This document shows positions 15,658-25,249 of a stretch of DNA of 29,411 bases, piece by piece (position 1 is the first letter of the stretch; every line of letters begins with the position of its first letter). The notes under the pieces were generated by a model. It saw only the letters and a program-made list of their open reading frames with translations. It searched no databases and had not been told where the DNA came from. The stretch spans positions 5,001 through 34,411 of the forward strand of contig CAUYUJ010009419.1 of assembly GCA_963575745.1 (NCBI GenBank), in the 5' to 3' direction. The position numbers were made by a program, and so were the translations under genes. This DNA is from Prorocentrum cordatum. Its lineage: Eukaryota > Sar > Dinophyceae > Prorocentrales > Prorocentraceae.

Positions 15658-16112
15658 TAGTGCATATGCGTACGTAGTGTAGTTGCGTCGTGTATTTGCG
15701 TAGTTTAGCTGCGTAGTGTACTTGCGTAGTGTATTTGCGTAGTGTATTTACGGAGTGTTTTTACATAGTGGATTTAAGTAGTGTGCTTGCGTAGTGTAGT
15801 TGCGTAGTCAATTGGCACAGTGTATTAGCATAGGGTGTCTTGACGTAGTGTACTTGCGTAGCGTACTCGCGTAGATTACTTGCGTAGCAGATTCGTTTAG
15901 TGCTTTCTACGTAGTGTATTTGCGTAGTGTATTTGCGTAGTGTATTTTTCGTAGTGCGTTTGCGTAGTGTGTTGACGCAGTGTGTTGGCGTAGAGCTTCT
16001 GCGTGGTGTATTTGCGTAGTGCTTTCGCGCATGATATTTGCATAGCCGTTTGGCGTGCAACGCTTGCTTGCGTGGAATATTTGCGTCGTGTCTTTCGCGG
16101 AGTGCCTCGCGA

Positions 16113-16361
16113 CGCGTGGGGTTAGCTGTCTGCGCAATGTTGTCGCTATTTTTTTTCGCGTCATGCGTTTCCGTGGTCGACCCGCCGACTCGGGAAGGGA
16201 TTCAGAACTGCGAGGCCTGGGGATGCTTCCAAGCACCTCGATCGGGCGATCGGCAGTGGCAATGCTGGAGACGTCCGTGGTGACGCTGCTGTGCCGGGGG
16301 CTGCGTCGTGCTCCCCTGCGCTGTGCCGCGCCGCACTCGGACATTGCAGGGAACGCGCCAC
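16113..16361. repeat. Conserved satellite-embedded module, copy 3
   Basis: Same order as copy 2, with an expanded left part (T8 run at about 16149) and small changes near the right end (CACTCGGACATTGCAGGGAA). It again exits into the satellite at GCGCCACGTA, so all three modules share the same right boundary. Confidence 0.8.
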
Positions 16362-16545
16362 GTAATGTATTCGCGTAGTGTACTCACGTAGTGTATTTGC
16401 GTAGTGTATTCCCGTAGTGTACACGCGTAGGGTGTATTTACGTAGTGTACTCGCGTAATGTATCGACGTAGTGTATTTGTGCAGTGTATCTACCTGGTAT
16501 ATTCACGTAGTGTATTAACGTAGTGTGCTTACGTCGTGTCTATTT

Positions 16546-16720
16546 CACGTTTAAATGTTTTAGTTCACGGTTCAAGTTTCTAATTCCCTACCTAGCCTCT
16601 GCCTAGAAGGGTTCTTACTCGGTTTGCTTAAAGGGCCGGGCAGTGGGGCTCGCCCCGGGCGGTTCCCCCAGGATCCGCCCCGCGGTTCCCCCAGCTACGT
16701 CCCCTTAGCGTAGCGTTGCT
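16546..16720. other. Transition sequence, no gene recognised
   Basis: AT-richer stretch, then a GC-rich part with GCGGTTCCCCCAG repeated twice (about 16659 and 16682) and a GGGGCTCGCCCC-type short hairpin. Nothing else is recognised. Confidence 0.4.
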
Positions 16721-17212
16721 TATCTCATCTCAACTTAACCTGGCTTAACTTAGCTTAGCTTAGCCTAGCTTAGCTTAGCCTAGCCTAGCTTAGCTTAGCC
16801 TAGCTTAGCCTAAGCTTAGCTTAGCTTAGCTCAGCTTAGCGCAGCATTAGCATATCATAGCGTAGCATATCATAGCATAGCATAGCGCGGCATAGCATAG
16901 CATAGCATAGCGCAATACATCATAGCATAACTTAGCTTGGCTTGGCATAGCGCAGCACAGCATAACATAGTATAGTATGGCATCGCACAGCATATCATAG
17001 CGCAGCATAGCATAGCATAGCATAGCGCAGCATAGCATAGCACAGCATAGCATAACATAACATAGCGCAGCATAACATATGATAGTATAACATAGCGCAG
17101 CATAGCATACCATAGCATAGTCTAGCATGTCATAGCGCAGCATAGCATATCATATCATAGTATAGTGCAGCATAGCACAGCATAGCATAGCGCATCATAG
17201 CATAGCTGTACT
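16721..17212. repeat. 5-bp satellite: TTAGC units giving way to CATAG units
   Basis: From about 16735 to 16845 the units are CTTAG/CCTAG; from 16846 to 17212 they are CATAG with regular CGCAG and CATAT variants. Minus-strand frames give MLCYAML-type peptides that are artefacts of the 5-bp period. Confidence 0.95.
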
Positions 17213-17375
<163 letters not shown>

Positions 17376-17503
17376 CGACGATGAGGAGAAGAAGGAGGAC
17401 GGCGTTTACCGTTACTACTAATATTGCTCTCCTCGGGGCTCCAACTCCTAGGTAGGGTCGCTCTGGGATAATTCATGGTTAAGCATAAGCGTCGCGAAAG
17501 AGG

Positions 17504-18043
17504 GTGGCGAGAGCGGGGGTGGTGGGAAATCTGAGGAACGAGAATAACCTTAGCCGCCCCACTACGCAACACGCATTACGTAGCGTGTTGTCGCTGGCCT
17601 CAACACGCAGATCGAAAACATTAGACTGGCGCGAGATGCTTGCCAAAACGTGCGCCAACATGCGCCGAGCCAACACGCAGCGTGTTGACACGGACGCTTT
17701 GAGCACGGCACGCGTTGCGTTTCAAAACGGGCGTATCAGGGCAGCTAAGGTGGTGAACGGTGGAGTAGCAGCCAATGCGTGCTCACATCATAACTCTTAC
17801 GGGAAAACCAGAGGACGGCTAAACGAGGACCGCTGGATCCCCCTGGCGGCACCTCTGGCACAGTCCCTGGCGCACTCCGTGCACCTGGGCGAGGAGACGG
17901 CGCAAATCCAAGAAATCCGCGCGGACCTCCGAATGCGGATGTTTATGCAATTGTTTCTAGTGGTTGTGGCGGCGATCCTAATTGTCGTCGTCATCGAATT
18001 CTGGACTCTGCCAGCTCATGATCTTTCAGCTGCTTTGCTCTGA
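17504..18043 (+). CDS. Possible small protein with a C-terminal membrane segment (179 aa), unknown
   Basis: This open frame lies in one of the few stretches without short tandem repeats. Its first 110 residues are charged with no recognised domain. Residues 112-143 are helical (PLAAPLAQSLAHSVHLGEE, IQEIRADLRMR). Residues 146-167 form one strong hydrophobic segment (FMQLFLVVVAAILIVVVIEF) followed by 12 residues and a stop, the layout of a tail-anchored membrane protein. The start is uncertain. The segment 17567-17687 is full of CAACACGC/GCGTGTTG inverted repeats, so the N-terminal part may not be coding. An opposite-strand frame (17706-17479) is also open. I have no homolog in mind. Confidence 0.3.
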   Translation: MARAGVVGNLRNENNLSRPTTQHALRSVLSLASTRRSKTLDWREMLAKTCANMRRANTQRVDTDALSTARVAFQNGRIRAAKVVNGGVAANACSHHNSYGKTRGRLNEDRWIPLAAPLAQSLAHSVHLGEETAQIQEIRADLRMRMFMQLFLVVVAAILIVVVIEFWTLPAHDLSAALL

Positions 18044-18640
18044 TGTCGCCCTCTTGCAAAGAATGTAATGGTTGCCGCCAGGCCAATCCTTGATTCGATT
18101 GATATTACACGTGCTGGGTAAGATGTACGCGCGCAGGTCAGTCACCGCAACAACGTCGGAAGAAAGGGCTCGACTGCGCGGACCTTCGTTCGTGAGCTGC
18201 CCGCGTTAGTTGTTTACTTTTCCAAGTGGTGTGCCGCGATGGCGGCCTGCGTAAACCACCACGTAAGGTCGCCGTGCCCTCGCGCGCAGAAGTCGTTTCT
18301 CAGTCGCCCAGGTGGCGACGGTCGATATGACTTCCATTTTTTCCGGTCCTCGACGTTGATCCAACTTAGGGCGTTGAGCGCCATTTTGTGCGCCCAGGAC
18401 CTCCCACGGAGCCCCGCACACACGGCCGGCGGGCGAAGCGGCCGAGCAGAACAGGGGAAACCGAGCCCAAAGGGCAGCGAAAGGGCTCCGCCGCGCACTG
18501 CACAAGGGAAGGTACTCGACATGAGTTCCAAGGGCGTCTCGATGCCCACGTGGGAGCCCCTCTCGATCCCCCTGTCTCCCCTCCCCACCACTGCAATGAT
18601 CCCACCGGCCCTGTAGGGCGCAGGTGACTTGGGGCGTTGC
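18044..18640. other. No gene recognised
   Basis: Ordinary-composition sequence with open frames on both strands (18239-18616 plus; 18927-18214 minus) but no recognisable domain. The two frames contradict each other and overlap the dispersed repeat at 18645. Confidence 0.3.
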
Positions 18641-18644
18641 CTCT

Positions 18645-18722
18645 TCCAGCCCCCGTCTTCCACTTCGGGGAGGGCTTTACCCCTCTCCGTCCCCTCCCCC
18701 CAGGTCTGGACTGGGCGCCCCG
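18645..18722. repeat. Dispersed repeat, second copy of 12047-12128
   Basis: CTTCGGGGAGGGCTTTACCC followed by CCCCTCCCCCCAGG and GACTGGGCG parallels the first copy in the same orientation. Read on the minus strand both copies encode an RGK-x-LPE-x-E-x-GG-like peptide (RGKPLPEGEEGG and RGKALPEVEDGG), so the repeat may derive from a coding sequence or may only be open by chance. Confidence 0.55.
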
Positions 18723-18849
18723 CGACCGATTGGAGCGTCCAAGGTAGCCTTAGCAAGGAGGCGAAATTCATTGATATGTCCTGAATTTCAGGGCTCAACT
18801 TTGCCTCCTGGGGGGGGGCGATGCTATCATAGGCCCCCTCATTACTTGA

Positions 18850-19120
18850 TCGATGACCTCCAAGATGGCCCCAACGCGGCCCGAAAAACTCCCAAGAGAG
18901 CCCCAAGATGGTCCCAAGAGGCCCCACGAAGCCCGCAAACGGCCCCTAAGCGGCCCCAAGAGGCCCCCAAGAGGCCCCATGAGGCCCCCGCGAGACAGTC
19001 AAGACGCCCAAAGAGGCCATCAAGAGCCGCCAGGAGACCCCCAAGACGCCCCAAGAGGCCTCCAAGAGACATCTCAAGATACTCCGAGAAGCATCCAAGA
19101 GCCCTCTGCCCCACAGAGGC
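18850..19120 (+). repeat. Degenerate CCAAGAGGCCCC minisatellite, plus orientation
   Basis: More than 15 imperfect units of an 11-15-bp motif (CCCCAAGAGGCC, CCCCAAGATGG, CCAAGACGCCC). The implied proline/arginine-rich peptides are artefacts. The reverse-orientation counterpart is at 21880-22350. Confidence 0.8.
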
Positions 19121-19304
19121 TACCCGAGATCTCCACATGATGCCACGCTCCCCCGATATGGGCGACTCCCCATGGGCAGCGCATCCGCTAACAATACGAA
19201 TGCAAAAAAGAGGAAGGTGCAACAACGCTGCGGGCACGACTTCACTCCCGGACTCTGACGCGCAGGCAGAAATTCACGATGACTCTTTAATACCTCGCAA
19301 TGTT

Positions 19305-19360
19305 GTGTATATGTGTGAATATGTGTGTATATATACAAATATATATATATGCAAGTAGAA
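19305..19360. repeat. TA/GT microsatellite
   Basis: GTGTATATGTGTG followed by ATATATATATATGC. No gene was recognised from 19120 to 20030; this stretch also holds ACACGATGATG-type simple sequence near 19740-19860. Confidence 0.7.
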
Positions 19361-20033
19361 TGTACGAATGCATGTGTACATAAACGTGTGAGTCCGCGCG
19401 GACTCCAAATAATGACTTATTGCAACCTACGCGGTGCAGCTTAGGTAGTGCAACCAACGTGGTACAATCTAGGTGGCGCAATTGATTGTAACAAACGAAA
19501 TGACGCATCCCATGCTCTTGCAAGCATCCCACCCACCCACCCGTACCTTGGTTTGCAAAACCCATGCGGTGGCGATTGCGATGCATTTTCGGCGTTGGCT
19601 GTTGCATCTCTGCGGCCGGGCCAACCCTAGCACGCGCGCGCGGCGGCCAGTTAGTTTGGCGCCACCGATGCCGCCGCAGTGGCCCCCCACTGCTGGTCTG
19701 CGATTTGGGCGGGCGCGGTATCATGGCAACGTCGACGACGGTAAACACGATGATGATAGTAACGATGCTGGTGACGATGTTGACACCGACGAAGGCGCGG
19801 CCAGTGCGGGCGCCGAGGCTGGTCACGCCGACGACGATGACGGCGTCCTCGCGTCGGTGATGAAGATTTTGGAAACAGTTCGACATGCGCGCGGCCGACG
19901 CGCGAGACTGGCCCGCATGGTTTCATTTGACACGGATCGTGCCCCCCAGCACGCGCGCAAAGGTGCGCGAATGATGTCGGCATGCGGCGCCAGGGGCCCG
20001 CTTGGCAGAATTCAATGTACATGTAGAAGCCCT

Positions 20034-20556
20034 ATGGTTTTCTTAAGAAAGCGCAAGAGCTCGAACGCACGTTTTTTGAAAAATGATGTTGCGAAACCAT
20101 GTGTTCGTATATGTGTTGGACACTCGGTTTTGACACCGCTACGAAACCGCAGGTTTTTGACGGATTTCGGCATGCGCGCGCGACGACGCGCGCGCGTGCA
20201 CGTCGTCTTTTCTGTTGCAGAGGATTTTCGCGACGGCACGCGCGCAAAAGGCGTCACAACGATTTCGACGTGCTCGCGCGCGAAGTCAATTTGGTAAAAG
20301 GTCGTGATCAGGTAGAACAACAATGGTTTTCTTAAGAACTCACAGGAGCGCGCGCACGTCTTTTTTGCAAACCCGCGTTGCGAACACACGTGGTTTGCAT
20401 GTGTTTTGGGCACTCGAGTCCGACATCCCTCCGAAGCCTAAGGTTTGTTGTTGTTGAAGAATTTCGGCACGCGCGCGCGACAACGCACTTTGTCATTGGT
20501 TGTGCTCATGATTGTTGGTAAACGAGTGTGCGCGTATTGTATTTTTTGCAGAGGAT
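20034..20556 (+). repeat. Tandem duplication, two diverged copies 289 bp apart
   Basis: Copy 1 (20034-20225) and copy 2 (20323-20556) both start ATGGTTTTCTTAAGAA. Both then pass GCACGT-TTTTTTG, a GTGTTGGGCACTCG-like block, CGCAGGTTT/TAAGGTTT, ATTTCGGCATGCGCGCGCGAC-like sequence, and end in a pyrimidine-rich TTGCAGAGGAT. The ends resemble 3' splice sites (AG followed by G). No coding function is recognised. Confidence 0.7.
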
Positions 20557-20724
20557 GACGGTGGTGGCCGATACTGGCTGGGCTGGGATGGGTCGAGCCC
20601 ATATGTACGATGGACGATGGGGCAGAACCACATGTAAATTGCAGTACGAAAAGGGGTACCGATAATCCCAAAGGGGGGGGAAAGTTCACTCTCTTTTCAG
20701 AAAGGGGAATCTATGTGGTGGAAG

Positions 20725-21120
20725 CGAGGCGGTGCAGTCGATGCGGTGCAATTTATGCGGCGCAAAGAGGTTCAACACAATGCGAAGCAGTGCAGGCCAA
20801 TGCAAAGCGACGCAAAACAATGCCAAGCAACGCGACGCCATGCAGCGCAAAGTAAGGTAAAGGCAAGACAAACCAATGCCAAGCAATGCAACAACAATGC
20901 GAAGAAATGCGTAGCAGTGCAATGCAGTCAATGCGCTACAAGGCCCAGACGACGGGGCGGCGACGAGGCGGCGACGGGGCGGCGACGGGGAGGCGACGGC
21001 GACAACGTAGCCGCCAGACCGACAGGCAGGCCCAGTTACGGGCGGCGGCAAGGCGGCGGCAAGGCGGCGATAAAGACAACATAGCCGCCAGACTTACAGA
21101 CAGGCCCAATTCCTTAGAAC
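20725..21120. repeat. Short-period repeats: AATGCGAAGC-type then GGCGGCGAC-type, with a 75-bp direct repeat
   Basis: 20725-20945 is a degenerate roughly 10-bp repeat of AATGC/AAGCA units. 20945-21075 is GGCGGCGACGGGG and GGCGGCGGCAA units. GACAACGTAGCCGCCAGAC-CAGGCCCA at about 21000 recurs as GACAACATAGCCGCCAGAC-CAGGCCCA at about 21076. No gene was recognised in 20560-21300. Confidence 0.75.
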
Positions 21121-21299
21121 GGAAGTGAGAACCCCTAAGTGCATATAGGTGGAAAGAGAAGGAGAACGACAGCAATCTATTCAGAAAGAATCACAGAGAC
21201 AGAGAGGGAGATGATTCCGAGAGGCTACCCAAGAGATCCCCACATGCATCCAATATGATGATTACCTGCAACCAAAAGCTCGGTGACGGCATTGGCCGA

Positions 21300-21335
21300 A
21301 GCCTCTCTCTATCTCTTTTTCTCTTTCTTTCTTTT

Positions 21336-21373
<38 letters not shown>

Positions 21374-21395
21374 AATACATACATACATACATATA
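21300..21395. repeat. CT, TA and CATA microsatellites
   Basis: TTTCTTTCTTTTTCTCTCTC, then TATATATATA, then ATACATACATAC in succession. Confidence 0.9.
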
Positions 21396-21699
21396 CACAA
21401 GGCTGCATTGGCGTTTCGCGCCATGCCCCTTGTACCGGACGCTTCCCCGACAAAACAATACATCATCGCTTGCTGCTTCACTTCAGCAAGGGGGACCTCG
21501 AGGCCTGGACGGGCTCATTTTTCTGATATCCCTGGTGCCTGCTGACACCGCGTTCGCCCGATGCGCTTGCACGCTTGTGCGCAGGAGTGGGGAAGGAATG
21601 ATGTTTTTCTCACGCGCGAAGGTCCTTTGAGTAAGTAAAGAGGGTTCCCATGACGCGCCGAAGAAGTCGCAGTAGCCCCGAGCAAATCGATTGTTGGTC

Positions 21700-21739
21700 A
21701 TTTCCTGAATGCCTGGAGGGCCCCAGGCATTCAGGAAAT
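21700..21739. repeat. Perfect 17-bp inverted repeat with 6-nt loop
   Basis: ATTTCCTGAATGCCTGG (21700-21716) pairs without mismatch with CCAGGCATTCAGGAAAT (21723-21739) around AGGGCC. It stands alone in non-repetitive sequence. No promoter or gene was recognised nearby. Confidence 0.9.
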
Positions 21740-21879
21740 CTTCGATCGTCGAACTTCGAATGTAAATCCATTGCCTGCCTCTCTCGATCGAGGAACTTAA
21801 ACCTCGAGCCTCAAGCATGGAACCAAGATCGTCGTGTCAGATCGGTGTGCTGCGTAGGAGAACACCGTCTGGACGTTTT

Positions 21880-22350
21880 GGGGCTCTTTCGGGTCGTCCT
21901 GGGGCCCTCCCTCTTGGGCCGTCTTGGGGTGCTGGGGCCCTCCAGAGGTCTTCTGGATCCATCCAGGGACCTCTTGGGGTCATCCAGTAGCCTTCCTGGA
22001 GGTCTCCCATGGCTTTCGTGGGTCTCTCTGGAAAGCCTTCTGGGAGCATGTTGGGCTTCTTGTGGGCAATCTCGGGGCTCTCTGGGGCAGTCTTGAGGGC
22101 CCTCTTGGGCCGTCTTCAAGCCCTCTGGGGGGCCTCTCGGGCCGTCTTGGGGCGGTATCGGGGGCCCCTCGGACCGTCTTGGACGCTTCGAAAACCCAAA
22201 AGCGGAGATGCTAAACATGCACATTTTCCTTAAGGAATGGGACGATGATTGCTTCTTCGGGGCTCGCTTAACGGCCTCTTGGGGCGTCTTGGGCGCCTCT
22301 TGGACCGTCTTCAGACCATCGAGGTTCCTCTTGGCGTGCTCTTGTGCTGT
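21880..22350 (-). repeat. Degenerate CCAAGAGGCCCC minisatellite, minus orientation
   Basis: The plus strand shows GGGGCCCTC, CCTCTTGGGGTC, GTCTTGGGGCGG and similar units, which are reverse complements of the motif at 18850-19120. Frames over the array (proline/glutamate-rich on minus, glycine/leucine-rich on plus) are artefacts. A 60-bp gap without units lies near 22200-22260. Confidence 0.8.
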
Positions 22351-22486
22351 CTTGGGTCTCCTTTGCGCCTCTCCGATGACCCCTCTGATCGCCTTGAGTC
22401 TGCTCGCAAGGCCCAACAAAGCGCCTTGGGAGGCCCGGAAGGGCCAGCGGACCTTTTCCGTCGAGACGTCCGAAGGGCGTCCGGGG

Positions 22487-22550
22487 CGTCCCTGGGGGGG
22501 GGGGTCCGGTTTAGGGGGGGGGGTCCGGGGTGGGGGGGAGGTCCGGGTAA
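22487..22550 (+). repeat. Poly-G runs, possible G-quadruplex
   Basis: Several G runs of 4-11 bases separated by GTCCGG or short spacers, enough for intramolecular G-quadruplexes on the plus strand. Confidence 0.7.
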
Positions 22551-22568
22551 TAAAATATAAGAATCGAG

Positions 22569-22592
22569 CTACATGTGTATATACACATGTAG
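22569..22592. repeat. Perfect 24-bp palindrome
   Basis: Centred between 22580 and 22581, each half is CTACATGTGTAT. It is self-complementary with no spacer. Confidence 0.9.
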
Positions 22593-22754
22593 ACAGGGAC
22601 AGATGAAGAGGGAGAGCAATACAGAAAGAGATAGAGGAACAAGGAGTGTGAGAGAGAGGGAAAGCGCAGCTGCAATTCAGCGGCTGCCCAGGTGCTCCTG
22701 CGAAGAGGGAGGGAGGACGATAGCAGCTAAGCAGGAGGAGCAGCAGCAGAGAGA

Positions 22755-23080
22755 GGAAGAGGAATGAGCCAAGATGAACGAGGAGGCGGAAGAGGTGGAG
22801 GGTGACGCGGAGCGGAGGAGGAGGAGGAGGAGGAGGAGGAAGAGGAGCAGGAGGATGAGGAGGGGAAGAAGAGATGAGGACGAGGAGGAGGAGGAGAAGG
22901 AGGAGGAGAAGGAGGAGCAGGAGGAGGAGGAGGAGGGGGGGGAGGAAGAGGACGAGGAGGAGGAGGAGGAGAAAGAGGGGAAAAGGAGGAAGGAGGAGGA
23001 GGGAGGAGGAGGAGGAGGAGGAGGAGGAGGAGGAGGAGGAGGAGGAGGAGATGGTAGGACGAGGAGGAGGGAAGGAGGAG
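22755..23080 (+). repeat. Purine tract (GGA/GAG triplets)
   Basis: Over 300 bp of nearly pure GGA/GAA/GAG on the plus strand. Implied Glu/Arg or Leu/Ser runs are artefacts. Confidence 0.9.
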
Positions 23081-23207
23081 GAGGAGCCCCTGACGTCCCA
23101 GGGAGTCTCTGGCGGTCTGTGCAGAGGTCCCCGGGGGTCCCTGACAATTTCCAGAGGCCCGAAGAAGGTCCAGAGGTGTCAAGAAGAGCAACAACTTCCA
23201 AGACCTT

Positions 23208-23640
23208 GATGGATCCTCGAACCTGGACCCTCGATCCTCTCGATCCTCGATCGTCGATCCTCGAAAACCTTTCGAAAGGCTTTCGATCCTCGATCTGGAT
23301 CCTCCACGGTCGGGAACTTTTGCTCAGCGTGTCGCGGCGGCGGCCCCGTCGACATGCTACGCCTTGCGAGTGGATAGTGTGTCGCTCCGCTCCGCTCCGC
23401 GGGGTGGGATGCTCGGAAAGGCTCGGGACGTTGACGCTTGGGGACTGGGCCGTGGATGGCATGTCGCGCCGAAACGTGGTGGGCCAGCACCAGCGCCGCG
23501 ACACGCTGTCCACAAGCTCCCGACCGTATGCACTCGGATCCTGGAAAACCTTTCGAACACGTTTTGATCCTCGAAAACCTCCCGATCCCTCGATCCTCGA
23601 GAGCCTTGCGACCATCGATCCTCCGGGACGTGCCCGGACT
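23208..23640. repeat. GATCCTCGAAAACC-type short repeats on both sides of the second MITE-like copy
   Basis: GATCCTCGAAAACCTTTCGAA-like units occur at about 23254, 23538 and 23569, with many CGATCCTCG cores between 23220 and 23300 and between 23575 and 23630. Confidence 0.65.
23309..23508. mobile_element. MITE-like element with terminal inverted repeats, copy 2
   Basis: Homologous to 10919-11114 in the same orientation. The element proper, 23325-23508 (184 bp), starts CAGCGTGTCGCGGCG and ends with its exact reverse complement, a perfect 15-bp terminal inverted repeat. No target-site duplication is evident and there is no transposase. It has better-preserved ends than copy 1. Confidence 0.7.
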
Positions 23641-23779
23641 TCGCCCACCCGCCTCCCGGCCGCCGTACCGTCCTTACGTCGTCGGATACCACCGTGTCCG
23701 AGGCTGCGGACGAGGCGCCCCGCGACGCCACGAGGTCCTGAGGGCAACGAGGGAGGGAAGGGGCATACCTCCTACCTCC

Positions 23780-23860
23780 AAACTCCTCCTCCTCCTCCTT
23801 TTCCTCCTCCTCCTCTCCTCCTCCTTTTCCTCCTCCTCCTCCTCCTCCTTCTCCGACCTA
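23780..23860. repeat. Pyrimidine tract (CTC triplets)
   Basis: CTCCTCCTC run with a few TTTTCC interruptions. With the purine tract at 22755 it brackets MITE-like copy 2. Confidence 0.9.
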
Positions 23861-23884
23861 CTACCACGATCACTACAATCGCCG

Positions 23885-24013
23885 TCTCAATAATCATCGC
23901 CATCCTCATCATCATCAGCAGACTCAGACTCAGACTCAGACTCAGACTCGGATACATATACTCAAATTCACACCCATGTCCCTACACACACCCATGCTCA
24001 TACTCATACGCGC

Positions 24014-24090
<77 letters not shown>

Positions 24091-24450
24091 GCATCAGCAT
24101 CAGCATCAGCATCAGCATCATCATCGTCATCATCATGACCATCATCACAGCACCAGCATCAGCATCAGTATCATCATCAGCATCACCAGCATCGTCAGCA
24201 TCATCAGCAGCAGCAGCATCAGCAGCATCATCACCATCATCAGCATCAGCACTATCACCATCATCAACATCATCATCACCATCATCATCACCATCATCTG
24301 CATGATCATCATCATCATCCTCATCATCATCAGCAGCATCATCAGCATCCGCATCACCATCATAATCAGCATCGTCATCATCATCGTTATCCTTCTCCTT
24401 ATCCTCCTCCTCATCATCATCATCATCATCACCACCACCGCCATCATCAT
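23885..24450. repeat. CAT/CAG trinucleotide array, copy A
   Basis: CAGACT repeats, then a long pure CAT tract (24016-24090), then mixed CATCAG/CATCAC units. Met, Ile or Ser runs in the different frames are artefacts. Confidence 0.95.
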
Positions 24451-24940
24451 ACCTCTATTCCCGCCTCCTCAATCTTCACTCCTCCCTCATCCTCCCTCCT
24501 CCCTCTTCCTCCTCCTACTCCTCCTGCTCATCCTCCCTCCTCCTCCTCCTCCTCCTCCTCCTCCTCCTCCTCCTCCTCCTCCTCCTCCCCTTCTCCTCCT
24601 CCTCCTCCTCCTCCTCCTCCCCTTCTCCTCCTCCTCCTCCTCCTCCTCCTCCTCGTCTCCTCCTTCTTTTTTTCCCTCCTCCTCCTCCTCCTCCTCCTCC
24701 TCCTGTCGTCGTCCTCAAATCCGCCTCCCTCCTCCTCTTCTCCTCCTCCTCCGCCTCTCTTTTCCTGCCCTTCCCACTCTACCTCCTCCTCCCTCTCCTC
24801 CTCCTCCTCCTCACTCCTCCTTCCTTCCTCCTCCTCCTCCCTCCTTCTCCTCCTCCTCCTCCTCTTCTCCTCTCCTCGTCCTCCTCCTCCTCCTCCTCCT
24901 CCTCCTCCTCCTCCTCCTCCTCCTCCTCCTCCTCCTGGCA
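24451..24940. repeat. Unique 55-bp spacer followed by long CTC tract
   Basis: 24451-24510 (ACCTCTATTCCCGCCTCCTC and onward) recurs almost exactly at 26728-26785, again between CAT and CTC tracts. The CTC tract runs to about 24935. Confidence 0.9.
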
Positions 24941-25249
24941 AGAGGCGTGCCCGCCACCCCGCCCTGCAGCGGAAGGGAGCCACCAGTGGACGATGACGGC
25001 TCCAAGGCGATGCGGTGCGAGGCGAAGGAGCGGAACGACGCCCTCGCTGGGATGCCGCAGCGTCACCAGCTGGTTCACCAGGCTGCCGAAGAGCATCCGC
25101 CCGCAAGCCCCAAGAGGGAGGCTGGCCAGGGCGGCGAGGCAGCACTCGGCGGCGGACCGGAGGATGCTGCGCCTGGCGGCCGCCGCCGACGTCGCCGCCA
25201 ATGGCAGCCCTTCGAGGGTTCCCTCGGGGAGCCGGTTCTAGTCCCAGGA

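Larger units (their letters stand above)
14540..16545. repeat. Degenerate 12-bp satellite (TTGCGTAGTGTA type)
   Basis: Runs of GTGTATTTGCGTAGTGTA with units drifting between TTGCGTAG, TTACGTAG and TCGCGTAG fill 14540-14722, 14870-15425, 15658-16112 and 16362-16545. Minus-strand frames give repetitive TLRKYTTQIHYVN-like peptides that are repeat artefacts. Three copies of a longer conserved module interrupt the array. Confidence 0.85.

Noticed and set aside
14540-16545. Coding frames in the 12-bp satellite (TLRKYTTQIHYVN-like peptides)
   Set aside because: The period creates open frames automatically; the units drift without coding constraint.
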